Positions 1 through 12,300 of a stretch of 64,000 bases of DNA are shown in pieces; the first letter of the stretch is position 1; each line of letters starts with the position of its first letter. The DNA is taken from positions 244,707,218 through 244,771,217 of the forward strand of contig NC_081406.1 of the NCBI RefSeq assembly GCF_030272615.1. Reading direction: 5' to 3'. The notes beneath the pieces were generated by a model. The model ran no database searches, was not told the origin of the DNA, and saw only the letters and a list, made by a program, of their open reading frames with translations. This DNA comes from Cryptomeria japonica (Eukaryota > Streptophyta > Pinopsida > Cupressales > Cupressaceae). The translations under genes were made by a program, and so were the position numbers.

Positions 1-584
1 GATGGATTCTCCAAGCAAGCCACTTAAGGCTCTAACTGAGCTTATCGATGTGGGGAGGACCCCCACATACAGTGAATTCACTTATCACCTCAGTCGCCTG
101 ACCAACTTATTTATATAGCGGCTCAAAAATCTCGCTCGAGACCACGTCGGGAGAGTCGATATCCCCGATATTCCCAATCCAAGATACTCTTGTGGGGTGA
201 TGAAATCCCCAATCAAGAAATACCCCTCAACTACAAAAATAAAAAGAGGGTGTTGTTGATCACTCTTTCTCTTACACCCAAGGTCCACGAAGGCGAGGGG
301 AGAGGATACTTGAGTGCAATGGTGAGTCCACCCAACACTAAGCATGCAAGCGCACCAAACACATAAAAAACTTGTTCATTTTAAGCCCACATGTTCAAGG
401 TTTTCTAACTAAAATACAAAAAATAATCTAAACTAGTTGAAAATAAGTGTCTTGGACAAGCGTGTTGCAACAAAAATAGTTAGTAGTCTTAAGATAATGC
501 CTTGGAAAAATGAAATGGACCTGCAAAACTCAAAATTTAATTAAAAACAAAAAAGAAACTCTATGGATACAACACAGGCCTTGA
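1..584. other. Unassigned AT-rich segment at window edge
   Basis: No gene or element end was recognised. The first 350 bases are less AT-rich than what follows and read like part of a repeat cut by the window edge. Open frames here are short and show no recognisable domain. Confidence 0.3.
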
Positions 585-1245
585 TCCATAAGCGCAGATG
601 TTGTAGCGTCTGCGCGGACATTGACGTGTATGCGCAAACATTGAAGTAACTACGCGCACCTAAACAACAGAAAAGTAGGAAATGCTAATTCAAATTTTCA
701 GTTTGAATTTTACCTTCTACGTAGATGTTGATGCCTAGCACAGATGTTGATGCGTATGTGCAAGCGTCAAAACATAGAATTAAATGCTAACAGAGTTAAT
801 TGAAATTTTGAAATTTGAATTTCAAAATTTAAACTTCGGGTGGGATGTTTGGCTCAGCGGAGGCGCTGAACCAAAGCACAGACGTTGATGCATCTGTGCA
901 GACCTTGATTTGCCTGAAACCCAAAACAATAAGCTAAACACCTAAAATTGTCGAAAATAGAAATAGAAACCAATCTAGCTTTGTTTTTCGTTCTTTTTTA
1001 TCCATTTTTGAATGCTTTTATTGATTTTAAGCCTTAAAAATGAAAATAAACTCTAAAATGAAGCTCTTAAACTAAAGTGTCAATAAACATTGTGAAGACA
1101 TTGAAGGCCAGGCGAAGATGTTAAACCATAAAACCTGCAAAAAGGCAGGTTAAATTTTCAAATTTGAAGCGCAGACATTGTTCCCTAGCGGAGACATTGA
1201 AACAGCCAAGCGGAAATGTCAAAGGGTAGGTGGAAACATTTAAGC
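585..1245 (+). repeat. Irregular array of a ~14-bp motif (AGCGCAGAYRTTGA-like)
   Basis: About a dozen imperfect copies of a short motif occur in 650 bases: near 591, 611, 631, 721, 737, 875, 894, 1092, 1111, 1168, 1187, 1209 and 1228. The common core is roughly GCGCAGAYRTTGA, with variants such as GCGCGGACATTGA and AGCGGAAATGTCAA. Spacing is irregular (about 16 to 180 bases), so this is not an ordinary tandem minisatellite. The rest of the segment is AT-rich, and the motif accounts for most of its CpG sites. Function is unknown; it could be a leader or LTR segment of an unrecognised retroelement. Confidence 0.55.
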
Positions 1246-1303
1246 GTCAACCTATGAGCTAAAATCATTAAAAATTTGACAAAAGGTTAAAATGAAGGGA
1301 TGT

Positions 1304-1323
1304 GGGTCCCACCAGGTGTGCCA
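1304..1323 (-). other. Possible gypsy primer-binding site
   Basis: The minus strand begins TGGCACACCTGGTGGGACCC. It closely matches the sequence at the proposed primer-binding site of element H (28977-28997). If real, it would put the 5' end of a minus-strand element to its right and that element's internal part to its left, but no coding sequence was recognised to the left. Weak call. Confidence 0.25.
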
Positions 1324-1444
1324 AAATGAAGAGGGTAAAAAATAGGAAGACAAGATTCAATGGTTATAATGTAAACAAATCAATCAAAACACAAAATAAA
1401 ACCATTATACATTCTCCTTTGGATTGGGCTTGATGAAGTGGAAG

Positions 1445-3140
1445 TATTGGCATTGAGTTGCCATTGATGTCAACTAGTGAGTAGGAGTTTGTTGACATTA
1501 GAGATTAATTTCAACCGATATGGTGTAAGCATGATTTATCACTGGTAAGAGGTTATATGAAGAAGTGTGTTGGCATGTTAAGTAAATACTGGCAAGGCAT
1601 GAAACCGGTATGTATGAAGGTTGGTTGCCAGTTTGTGATGAAGAGGCAGAATGTTAACAAGATCATAATGAAGTAGTAAACCAGAGGATAAGGTGAGTTG
1701 CCGATGTGTTGTGTTTTCGGTAAGAGAAAATGTTTAGTGTGTTAGACATACCAATAAGGGTATGTACCGGTAGAAGGATTTTCCAGATGAACAGGTATGA
1801 ATCGATCCTATGTCGGTGAGTGGGTCATGTTTCGACATGTCTATCATGTGGATGCCAGATGGCAAGAAGGGAGATGTCGGTGTGTTTGCATCATCGAGGT
1901 AAGGTAGTTGCAAGGACAAGTAAGCATTTAATGAAGCCCCCCTTGATTTGCGGATTGTAAATCAGAAGTTTTGTGGCTTGATGAAGAATGAACGACAGAG
2001 GAAGATCAGAGAGTTGTTGGCATCATGATCAAAGAATGGAACCAAATTAAAGGATGATCTCAAACAAGAAATAGCTAGATCTTAAATGTGGTTGACAAAA
2101 ATCAAAGCAAAAGTGCAGGGTTAGGTTTTCTATTTTTAGTATACATGCATTGGACAAATGAAAAATGTGCATAGATTTATTTCCTCAATGCATGTGATCG
2201 ATCCAAGGAAGATTGGATCGGATTGAAGACAGATTTGGTCACTGAGAAGAAACCCTAACCACCCTAAGTTTGAATTGGTTTTTGGTGGGAAGGCTCAAGT
2301 TTAAATATGCCAACTTGAGACTTTGATTTGTGATGAGAGAGTGTGAAGAAGGGTGGTTAGTGTGTAGTCAAAACATTTGGATAGAAAATTCTAAGTGAGT
2401 GTGTTTGTAGGTGATATTGTAGCATATGAAGGAAACTGGTAAAGGTGTTCATACCAGTAGAGTGTGTGAAGAATATAGAGGGAAAGAATACCTGCAGAGT
2501 TGGAACCGGTGGATATGTTGCAGAAGTTAAGTGTGATCCACCAGGGGTTGAAGAGATTAAGAAGAGTGTGAGATCCGACAGAGAGGGAGAGAAGCATAAG
2601 AGATTGTGAATGTGACTGGTAAATTTGAAACCGGTAGAACATAGTACATAAGAGTTACAAAACTTTATTTCTAACAGAGATTTTTCACTGTATTTGAAAT
2701 CTATCAATTTGATCACTAAGTTGGTGCTTAGTGCAAGGGTTGTAGCTCCTTTGGATAAGTATCCATAAATTAGTAGGGGTTGGTGCTCCTTTTAGTTGGT
2801 GCTCATAAATCAAGGGTTGGGGCTCCTTGGGTTGGTGCCCTAAAATTGTAATCAGATCATTTTCATTGTGAGGTTGGATTGGAGCAGAAAATCTCTAGCA
2901 GTTGTTCTCATAGAGGTTTTTCCCACATTGGGTTTTCCTCGTATATCTGGTGTTATGCGATGCATTTTTTATGTGTCTATATTATTGATCCATTAACTAT
3001 TCTTCCTTCACACTCAATTTGTATTGTTTGGTTAACCGGTCTGCCCATTGTTTATTCTATATGCTATCGGTATATCCTTGAGGCAAGAAAGTGTTTAGAT
3101 CACTAATTCACCCCCCTCTCAGTGATCCATTGTGTCTAAT
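1445..3140 (+). repeat. Copia-type LTR, probably solo or truncated, plus strand
   Basis: The segment opens with tattggcattgag and 'ttgccattgatgtcaa', the style of plant Ty1/copia LTRs that start TGTTGGCA (here TG has become TA). Near 2910-2990 it has the usual copia LTR 3' block: a tttttcccacattggg stretch, 'ggtgttatg', then at 3108-3125 the C-rich 'cacccccctctcagtgat' end. Neighbours give no matching second LTR and no internal domains. The right end is not resolved: no clear CCAACA terminus was found, so the end given is approximate. The short open frames inside are incidental. Confidence 0.5.
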
Positions 3141-4223
3141 AGGAAGATACGCCCTTGTGCTCCACTTGTTTGGATTTTCCCTTCTTGGTTGATGTGGATT
3201 TCTCTCCAATTGAACAACAAGTGATTAAAGATGTGGAGTGAGAGATGGATGGATGCTCAAATGAGGAATATGGATGCAAATATAGCTATAGTATGGATGC
3301 ACGAATGAAGATTCTAGAGCTATTAGGCTAGCATAAAATTACTCGAATTGGAGATATGAAATGAAGGGGAGGAGACCCCAATTTATAGATTTGAAGAGGG
3401 ATGAATGGATGATCAAGAGTGAAGGAGAGGAAGCACGTGGATTGAGGGGACATGAGAGGACAGGGTGTGGAGACCAAGAGATTTGTCATAAAGGCATTTC
3501 CTGTCTCCACACTCCACAAGGTGCATAGGGAAGATACCCTCAAGTACTTTGGGGGAATAAAAGGAATTTAAAATCCCTTGGAGAGAGGACAAGGGAACTA
3601 AAAATTCCCAAATAATGACTTGCATGGGGAAAGGAAATGGGAAAAGGAATTAAAAATTCCTTGGGAAGGTAAGAGACATGGGAGAGAGTGAGATTTTGAA
3701 ATCCTTGAATTGATTTAATTAGGTGCATTTAAGGTTGGAAGGTGAGGAAGGGACAAGTGGACTTAGCCATTTATGGCTATTGGTTGACTTAGTGGCTAAT
3801 CATGGGGATTAGCCACTAGCACATGATTAAAGAGGTGATTAGGTGTGCTAATGAGGGATTAGAAGACAAGTGGGATTTGTAGGAGCATTTGACAAGAGGA
3901 GAGAGAATAAGTGGAGGAATTAAAAATTAGGAAATAATGCTAAGTAGGCTTCTAGAAGAATTAATTAGGCTAATGAAGAATTAGGGAAAGTGATTTGTAG
4001 GAATCACATGACTAAGAAGAATTAATTAATTTTGAGGACTTTAGAAGAAATAGGGGATAATAAATTTATTTAATAAATTAATTATTGGACTATGTGACAC
4101 AATTAATTTAATTTAATTTAATTAATTCTAAGAAGAATAAAGGTAACATAATTAAATCAATTAATTACGTAGAAATGATAAAATTAATTAAATATTTAAT
4201 TTAATTAATTATGTATGTCTACA
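3141..4223 (-). repeat. TGTAGACA-type LTR fragment, minus strand
   Basis: Read on the minus strand the segment starts at 4223 with TGTAGACATACATAATTAA and runs into long TTAATTAA-rich tracts (about 4020-4215), followed by a less AT-rich body. Two other segments have the same start and AT-rich first part (31171 on plus, 50178 on minus), so this is taken as one LTR family. The right edge abuts coding sequence of element H, consistent with insertion into H. The left edge and target duplication could not be found, and no internal coding region accompanies it. Confidence 0.45.
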
Positions 4224-4352
4224 GGACTGATTTGTAGTTTCCTTTCTTTGCGGCCAGGTTCATTTCTCTCCCTTTCATTTGATCATCAGTGTTGAGGATC
4301 CCCTCAAAGGTGATCAATCCCTTGGGAAGCTTGTTTGATCTTAGCTACAAAA
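4224..4352 (-). pseudogene. Detached fragment of gypsy element H polyprotein
   Basis: On the minus strand this short piece reads as polyprotein-like sequence with 'LPKGLITFEGILNTDDQ' and 'KGREMNLAAKKGNY', interrupted by stops. It directly continues the H frame that ends at 21977-22060 once the copia insertion C (4353-21976) and its caaaa duplication are removed. It is therefore the part of H downstream of its RNase H. It is cut on the left by the TGTAGACA LTR at 4223. Sequence of this kind often precedes reverse transcriptase in gypsy polyproteins, but no RT motif survives here. Confidence 0.6.
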
Positions 4353-5437
4353 TGTTGGCAACAACAATAAAGGAAAACTAAGAGGGGGGGTGAATAAGTT
4401 TTCACCAAATCAAATAATTTAAGCACAATCTTAGATCTGATCAACTACAACAAGAATTAAGATAAACACAATAATAGCAACACACATCACACCAAGATTT
4501 AGATGTGGAAAACCCAGTTAAGGGAAAAACCACGGCGGGAACCTACCCACAATAGATGATACTTTGTTGTAGTATGTGTAAATATTACAATAGGGATGCA
4601 CTTTCATTCAAGCACACTGCCTAGAGCTCATTGCTCAAAAATATAATGACTTATAAGGCTACAACCCTTAGGGAAGGTTCACTACCTTACAATATTATCC
4701 AGACTATAATTCGGTTAAGATGAACTAAAAGAATAGCATCTCCTAATGCCTGATGACGGTTCCCATTAAGCTCAATTGTCTTCCCTGCAACACACTCTGC
4801 TTAATACACCACACCAAAGGATAAATTCACTTGTTCGCACATACACCACTCTCTGATAATGCAGACACAACCACCATACATCACCTATATCCCAATTACA
4901 TGAATATAACACCTATTTATACAAATCATAAACCTTGACTACAAGGTCGGCTCAACCCTTAACACCTAATTACAAAATTACATCACACGATACACAAATC
5001 ATACACCAGACCAATACAATGCCATAAACAACATAGCATGGATCCAAATCAAATCCTCAAACACGCAACACCACCAAAAATTTTGCCAAGATCAACTACA
5101 ACACGTTACACCATCAAAAATAATGCATAACACGAAGAATATCACTGGACCCATAAGATCTTCAATAGCCCGCACAATGATCAATGCATACCACTAAGAC
5201 AAATAGGACACGATTAGGAAACACCAACAAGCACATTAGAATAATCCACAATAGTTGCACCAACACTACTTAATCAGGTCTTCCTCGATCAACATGCTAG
5301 CACTCAACAACACTCAACAACAACAACTAGGATTAGAAAGATAACTTGCTGAGCACCAAATCATGAACCATCTAAATCGAAGATACACAAGAACATCCCA
5401 AACACTCTCCCAAACCTGCAACCAAAGATATGATCAT
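4353..5437 (-). repeat. 3' LTR of element C, left part
   Basis: This aligns from tgttggcaacaac to 'accaaagatatgatcat' with 20755-21837 of the other LTR. It is 1085 bases; with the right part at 16324-16460 (137 bases) it totals 1222 bases, the same length as the intact LTR. The break occurs after 5437, where element G is inserted. Confidence 0.95.
5433..5437. repeat. Target-site duplication of element G (atcat), left copy
   Basis: The five bases atcat immediately precede the G LTR start (TGTTTGCTCC). They recur at 16319-16323 right after the other G LTR (…GCTCATCA). The uninterrupted LTR of C reads gaccatac at the corresponding site, in line with a single pre-insertion copy. Confidence 0.95.
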
Positions 5438-6734
5438 TGTTTGCTCCATCAATAGGAATAATAACTATAGTTAAAGTCTCAACCCGAAGTTTGGACATTC
5501 ACTTTGTGAAGTTACTATCTCCATAACTAAATTTCATTTGATTGTCAACCAAGGGACGTATTACATGAAATGGTTCTACACTATATATGCACTAAGTCCC
5601 TGTGATAGTTATCTTGCATTACTGCAGCAACTAAAATCTATTTGGAAAAAGCAGGCAAGAATTAAAACAACTAAATGGATACATGAAAACTCTGCATTAA
5701 CATAAAACTCACTTAAAGAAATACTAACTAAGCCCAAAGTTGTCAAACAGAAATTACTTTGTTTTCTTTGGCTGCAAGAACAGTCAATGGATCTATTTCC
5801 AGTGGCTACAAGAACAGTCAATGCCAAGACATCTACTGCAGCAGAAAAAGAAAACTAAATTTAACAAAGGCACAAGATCATTCACCAAGTAGGCCCCCTT
5901 TAATGAGTGTATCCAAGCTTCCAAAATAACTCTAACTACTTAGAATAACATAACTTTATTCATTGTTTCTCAAAAGTCGATACATCATTCAGAATGAAAG
6001 AAAACTCAAACACTCTGAAACTTTATTTCTAAAATCTTCTTCTCTTTTTCCCTCTCTTTCTTTCCTAATCTCAAAGGAGAGATAGAGACACTTATTTAAA
6101 AGAAAACAACAACTTCCTACAATTAAGATCATGCTGATGAGAAGAGGTGGATAAAATTCATGAAGGAGAACAGTTGGAGTTAAGCCACTAAAAATGTGGA
6201 TCTACACCAAACCACAACCAAGAATATAGCATGGCAGTATTACAAGATTGATGCCCACTAAAGTCAGACATAAATGAGTCTTGCGCACCCAGATACTCCT
6301 CTGTCATTCCTCACACTCATTATCCTCTTCACTGATTTGAACTTTTAGTTGCCCCCTTGAATATCTCAAACTGCCTTCTCGACGTGACAGGACAACCTTC
6401 TCCACAACATCTCATTTATTCCTACAATTTAAAAAGAGAGAACATACAAGCATATACATATCTATTTTAATTAATCATAACACTTATTCATTTCGTACAT
6501 GATATTGCCTATGACAATCTATATGGAAATAGGAACAAATCACATGGCTTCCAGAATAACTGGCATGGCAACAAGAATAACTGGCAAAGACAAAACAATT
6601 AATGGGTTCAGTTAACATCTAAAATGCATATATAGTCAAACTTTAATACATCATTACCATCCCATTATACAAATTAAAACGTGACAAAAAATTATGAGTT
6701 ATAGGAATAAAAGGAGCTAATATCTCGCTCATCA
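5438..6734 (-). repeat. 3' LTR of element G
   Basis: A 1297-base LTR beginning TGTTTGCTCC and ending GCTCATCA on the plus strand. It aligns along its whole length with 15028-16318. It includes a motif 'ggctgcaagaacagtcaatg', repeated about 35 bases apart (5771 and 5803). No coding function is assigned. Confidence 0.95.
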
Positions 6735-6745
6735 TGCCCCCCAAC
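6735..6745 (-). other. Polypurine tract of element G
   Basis: On the minus strand, AGTTGGGGGGCA lies directly against the 3' LTR start. This is the position and composition expected for the second-strand primer. It is short and G-rich. Confidence 0.7.
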
Positions 6746-7243
6746 TTAGTGTCTTGTTGATCCTCCAGCAAGAGGAAAGTTTCTGATTCAGGCGCTAATT
6801 CTCAAGTCACCAATAGTTTCCTAACATGTCCCTCCTGAAGCCAAATTCCAATAAAATCCCTTCATCTTTTCTAGTTTGGCCCATCTAGCTTCTTCTGTAG
6901 CTGCCTCATAGGGTTTCTCTATAATCCTACATCCCAACAATGGCCACATGAGGATAGTGGGTTGGAAGATCAAGGGTAGCCAGTCATTATTTTTCATCCT
7001 ACCCAAATGGATGTATTTAGGGGCTCTCTATATAGCTGGATGAAAATTCGGTAATGAATGAGGTTCACCCTATTTCAAGTCCTTTGGCAGATTATTCCAA
7101 TGTTGAATCAGACAGTCAACTGCAGTTGCACTTTCATTTTCAATCAAGTGTTCATATGCTTGGAATATTTCCTCCCTTATTGGTAATACTTGACTCCTTA
7201 CATCTGGCCTTGCTAATAACTTCTGCCAATCATAATAAAGAAG
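6746..7243 (-). other. Non-coding 3' internal region of element G
   Basis: This lies between the polypurine tract and the third ORF. It has short open frames on both strands but no recognised domain. It is probably the decayed untranslated 3' internal part of G. Confidence 0.4.
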
Positions 7244-9001
7244 TCATGGGTCTTTGACCTCTATTCTGAGAGGCAATGGATAATCAAATTCAAGATTCTT
7301 ATATGCTTTGGCTTGAGTTCCCATGCTAATTTCATTTTGCACCCATGACATTAATGTTTTTATGTGGATATCACCAATGTATAACAAGGGATTCCACTCA
7401 CTATCAGAAGTCGCAACATAGTTATGCAAATAGAATTCACACAATAAATTTTTAACAGTTGTTGGAGAGGTCTGATAAGCATTATAAAATTCTTCTGTTG
7501 TGTCTAAAGAAGGACCAAGGTCTCTAATAATGCAATTTAGCTTAAAACTTAAATACAGCTCTTTTAGATGCAAATCATAAACCCTTGGTGGAGCCCTACA
7601 TTGTATCAATTCAAGGACCATACTGGTAATTGTGTCAACTTTAGCTTCCAATTCTGCAATCTAATTATCCCTCTTTTCAATTTTCCTTCTGTTGCTTATC
7701 GATAATTCCATGTAACCTAGCCCTCTATATTTCCCACTGCCTATAAAATGTTAATGCAATAGACAAACTAGTGAGAGATGATCAAGGTCTATTAGCTATT
7801 ACCTTAGGGCATGGAATTTCTTCAAATTGTTTTGCCACATATGCCAAACTTGAAAGTCCGTCAGTGCCATGTTCTTCTAGGAATTTAACCTCTAATGGAC
7901 TCCCATGTTCTTCTTCTGATGTTTCTACCGAAATGACCTCCACTGCATCTCCTGTTGGTCGAACTTTCTATGTACTCCATCGAGTCCTTCTTGCATATAC
8001 TTTTGGATTAGTTGCAGGAATAGTTTCTACTAGAGGTGTTGCTGCAGGAGATTTCCCTTTAGCTTACACCTCTTGGTTGCAGGAGAAACCTGAGTTTCTT
8101 AAGGCTGAACCATAGTTTCTTCTTCTGCATCAATTGTCTCTACTTCTTTCCCTTTTCTTCTAGAATATGTCGCTCCTCTTTGGAAGTTAGTGGAGGGTTT
8201 CTCAATGTTCGTTTCCACCACCACATCTTCTGCCATAGTCAAAGCTTCTTTGGCAATGGGAGGCTCATTTCCTGCAGAATTTCTAGAAAACAAGGGATCT
8301 CCTATATCCTCCTCTTGGGCTGCTAATTCCTCTGCAACAAGAGCATTTTCAACCCTAAATTGCAATATATCTTCAAATACCCCCCATGCCATTTGAGAAA
8401 CATCCCTAAGAGAACGTTCTACTAACAATTTTATCAAACCATGATGACTGACAAAATGATTTCCATTCTTTCGTGTTTCTTTGGCACTTATGAAAATAAG
8501 GTGGTATAGAAAATTTGGAACATTTACCCTTCGGCCATGCCGTAAATGACTAAGAAATTTGAAATGGATCGAATGTAAATTTAAATACCTTCCATCCCAG
8601 GTAATGTATTTTATTATATACAATGCCACCTGGGGCCATTCTACTGGAAGAGATACCTGTCTGACTCCCTGCTTATCCACTGTCAGAGGTCCATCTGTGG
8701 GGTGTGTAAATTCTTCTCTAGCGCTTCTTGCATCCTTGGATTTAGGAAACAACTCTCCTTCCTACAGCAACCTAGTAACTTCATCTATTCGTTGTTCCGT
8801 AGCAATAATCCTCAATCCTTTGATAGAAGCTTCCCCTTGATTGAATGAATGCATGAACTTGGAAGCAATTTCTTCATTGTAATTTGTTATTTTTAGAAAA
8901 TAATCAATCCACCCATGCAGCTGGAAATAATTCTCACACAGGGCATCCTGCAGCAACGTGTCATGGATTACAGGTTCATGGCGGATAGGATCTCCACCCA
9001 T
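7244..9001 (-). pseudogene. Third ORF of element G, downstream of integrase (env-position)
   Basis: Three open segments lie on the minus strand in one common frame: 9001-8762 (79 aa), 8752-8099 (217 aa) and 7651-7244 (135 aa). Single stops separate the first two. Between 8098 and 7664 there is at least one frameshift and more stops. The original product would have been about 580 residues. The central part has 'SLPVEWPQVALYIIKYI' and a basic 'LRHGRRVNVPNFL' stretch; an acidic linker (near 8290-8340) follows, and a KVDTITSM segment starts the last part. No signal peptide or clear membrane segment was seen. In Athila-type elements an extra ORF in this place has been called env-like, but nothing here demonstrates an envelope. 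It resembles plant-transposon accessory proteins of unknown function. Confidence 0.6.
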
Positions 9002-9559
9002 GACTATTTCAGCTCACAAAATAATTTCCGCAACTGAGAATGAGGGCTTGAAGTAATCTGCAGAATTGAAAAATATTTGCTTGAAAATTCCTTACTTCTA
9101 GTTTCAACGGCAGAATGCATTGCTCACTTGTACCAAAGAATGTCTCATTGAAAAGAATGATGGTAGGCAATCAAATCAAGTTACTGACAAGGACGAATAA
9201 TTACTTAACTTGGAAATCAGACCATAAAACACCCCCCCCCCAACTTATTATGACATGTGTCCACACATGCGGAAAGGACAGAAGGAAGTTTACGTGGATT
9301 TGAAATAAGCAATAATCATAGTAAAATAATAAATGCATAATTAATAAAAAATAAGCTATGTACATACCTGCAGTCGAGCGAATAAATGTTGCATGAAATG
9401 GTTAGCTAAAAAGAAGGGTGAAATGAAATGATGTGACGCGAATGAAATGATAGATAAAGAAATGAAATGAGATGACATGGATGGAATAATTATTAATGGA
9501 GAATAATATTTCCATAAGACGTGGAAATATTTTTATGAAATGATGCTTGAAGAATTTAT
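9002..9559 (-). other. Spacer of element G between integrase and third ORF, with short repeats
   Basis: A purine-rich stretch with recurring 'gaaatgaaatgat' words occupies about 9416-9480, and a C10 run lies at 9231-9241. No coding domain was recognised. It may hold the untranslated or splice region preceding the third ORF. Confidence 0.4.
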
Positions 9560-10768
9560 TGAGTGTTAGGAACATTCCCTGCAGAAGCTGCAGGAACCGC
9601 ACCCTGAATGCTTCCTTCAGTTGTTGTAGGAACTTCACCAGTTGTTGTGGGAACTTATCCAATTACTATAGGAACTGATATTTTATCTTGACAGGAGAAT
9701 TGTTGCAGGAACTGTTCTTTGGTTGCAGGTTTATGATACAGGCATAGTAGATGACCATTTACTAAAATCTTGAATCGAACTGGATCAATAGTGGTCAAGC
9801 AAACTGCTCCATTTTTTAAAACTTCATCTATCTCATATGAGCCTAACCATCTTGTCTGCAGCTTTCCCGTAGTATCCTTATATCTAGAATCATACAGCAG
9901 CGCCCAGTCACCTACTTGAAATTTCTTCTCCTTTAGGTACTTATCATGTCACTTAGCTCTCTAATTTTGAATAAGTTTTTATTTGTTGGACAACCATCTT
10001 TCTCAGCTCATCCAAAGCATTCAATCGGTGAATGTGGTCTCTTCAATGTGCTTTAGAAAGTGTCATATTCAATTGTAGAGTTGTTCTTAGAGTTTTGTGT
10101 TCAAACTCAATAGGCATCATTGTTGCTTTTCCATACACCATTTCAAAAGGTGTAAAACCAATTGGTGTTTTCCATGTTGTTCTATATGCCCAAATAGCTT
10201 CAGGAAGTCTTTGAGACCAATATTTTTTATGAACAACTGTTATTTTAGTAAGAATGGCTTCTATATCCCTATTTGTGACTTCTTCTTGACCATTTGCTTG
10301 TGGATGGTATGGGGTAGAGTTTTTGTGCCTTATATTGTATTCATTAACCAATGTTGTAATCAATGTGGAAGTAAATTGTGGTCCTTGGTCTGAAACAATT
10401 TCTCTTGGAACTCCATACCTGGTAAATATTTCTTCATAGAGAAATTCAGTCACTTTATTATCTCTTGCATGTGTCATAGCTCGTGCTTCCACCCATTTGG
10501 TGACATAATTAGTACATACTAGAATATAAGATTTTCCATTGGAAGGAGGATCAATTGGTCCAACAAAATCTAATCCCCATCTATCAAATGGTGCTACTAA
10601 TATCTGTGGATATAATGGCATCTCATCAAATCTAGTAGGCCTACCCATGCACTGGCATCTATCACATTTCCTTGTGTATTGTGATGCATCCTTATATAAT
10701 GTTGGCCAATAATATCCTGTGCTCAATATTTTAAGTGTTATTCTTTTAGCGCAAAATGTCCTCCACAT
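9560..10768 (-). pseudogene. Integrase of element G (Ty3/gypsy), frameshifted
   Basis: The main open segment (10768-10043) contains the second half of the zinc-binding domain (KCDRCQ), then the catalytic core. The three acidic residues lie in 'GLDFVGPI', 'IVSDQGPQF' and 'HPQANGQEEVTNRDIE'. After a break near 10040, the minus strand continues at about 9960-9740 with an SH3-like C-terminal domain ('TRWLGSYEIDEVL', 'KPATKEQFLQQF'). A Thr/Pro-rich tail follows with recurrent VPTTT-like words (9560-9665). The gene joins RNase H out of frame: the preceding reading frame ends at 10738, so one base has been gained or lost near 10750. Not functional. Confidence 0.88.
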
Positions 10769-11446
10769 GGTTCATCATGGCATGCATGAAGGATATCATA
10801 TGTTTCATCCTCTCTAACATATCTTCTCATGACTTGGTCAGGTCCAGTGTAAAATAAACAATCAGCAATCCATGAGAAGTTAAAGCTTTTCTCAACCAAC
10901 AATCTTCTTTCTTTACGAGAGAAATGAATTGGCATTTTATTAGCAGCTAAATAATTGGCAATATCATCATACCAAGGAGTGTGTGCTTTTATAAGGAATA
11001 AATGTTCATCTGGAAAAGCATCATCTATGGCTACAGGATCATCCTGCAATTGAAGCCTAGAAAGATAATTTCCAACCACATTGGACTTTTCTGGTTTATC
11101 TACAACTATAATATCAAATTCTTGCATCAACAGTAACCAGTGAGCCAATATTCTTATAATTGAAGGTTTATTCATGAGATTTTTGATTGCAGTACGATTA
11201 GTATGCACAAATATCGGATATCCCGTTATATAATGCCTGAGATTATTGAGCGCATATATAACTGCTAACATTTCTTTTTTAGTGACAGTGTAATTAAGCT
11301 CAGGCCCCTGCATGTTCTTGCTAATATAATAAATTGCACTCTCCAAGTTATCAATCTTCTATCCCAAAACTGCTCCTATGGCATAATTTGATGCATCTGT
11401 ATGAATTTGAAATGGTAAGGACCAGTTTGGACCCTTAAGAACTAGT
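10738..11446 (-). pseudogene. RNase H of element G
   Basis: The domain follows RT on the minus strand. It starts with 'QIHTDASNYAIGAVLG' (about 11405-11350), continues in the 202-codon open segment with 'SKNMQGPELNYTVTKKEM', and ends with 'SNVVGNYLSRLQ', then a linker to integrase. A stop interrupts the start, just after the GAVLG motif. At the third catalytic position the family's TD(H) is TN ('VHTNRTAIKN'), a likely Asp-to-Asn loss. The frame runs out into the frameshift at the integrase junction. Confidence 0.85.
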
Positions 11447-11448
11447 GC

Positions 11449-12300
11449 TTAGGTTGATGCTTGTTTAAGCTTCAAGAAAGCTTCATTGCATGAGGAATTC
11501 CAATTAAATTTCATATCCTTGGTCCAAAGAGAATATAAAGGACTTGCAATTTTGCTGAAATCTTTGATAAACCTTCTATAATATCGAGCATGACCAAGAA
11601 AACTTCTGACATCTTTTTGCTTTACAGGTGCAGTGATATTTTGAATGACTTCTATTTTTGTTGGGTCAACCTGTATTCCATTTATAGAGATATGATGACC
11701 AAGAACTATACCTTCCCGCATCATCATGAAGCACTTTTCACTATTCAATGATAAATTATAGTCTTCACACCGCTGCAAAACTTTCTTCAAGTTCGTCAAT
11801 GCCTCTTCAAATTCTGAACCATAGGTTGTAAAATCATCCATATAGATTTCCATGTTGTCCTGGGAAATATCTGAAAATATGCTTATCATCGCTCTTTGAA
11901 AAGTTGTTGGAGCATTACATAATCCAAAAGGAAGAACAAAATATGCATATGTTCCCCAAGGATAAGTAAATGTAGTCTTTTCTCGATCCTCTGGGGCAAT
12001 TTGAATCTAGTTGTAGCCATTGAATCCTTCAAGAAATGAGAAGTATCGCTTCCCTGCTAAGGAGTCTAATACCTGGTCCACAAATGGTAATGGAAAATGA
12101 TCCTTTCTGGTTGCCAAGTTCAAAGCTTTGTAATCCACACATACCTGCCATTTTCATCCTTTCTTGGGAACTATCACTAAAGGTGACACCCATTGACTAT
12201 CCGAAATAGGATAGATAAATCTAGCATTTAATAATTTTTGTAATTCTTCTTTAACTATTTCTCTTAATGTAGGATTGATTCTTCTCTATGGTTGTCTAAG
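11449..12300 (-). pseudogene. Reverse transcriptase of element G with three nonsense codons
   Basis: Palm and finger motifs are readable: 'WVSPLVIVPKKG', 'KWQVCVDYKALN', 'DHFPLPFVDQ', 'FVLPFGLCNAPTTFQRAM' and the catalytic 'YMDDFTTYG' (near 11840). The thumb and connection follow ('DVRSFLGHARYYRRFIKDFS'). In-frame stops are TAG at 12286-12288, TGA at 12154-12156 and TAG at 12007-12009. They replace what families conserve as Q/W-type codons. YMDDF rather than YVDDI fits the Athila side of gypsy. The coding end merges into RNase H. Confidence 0.9.
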
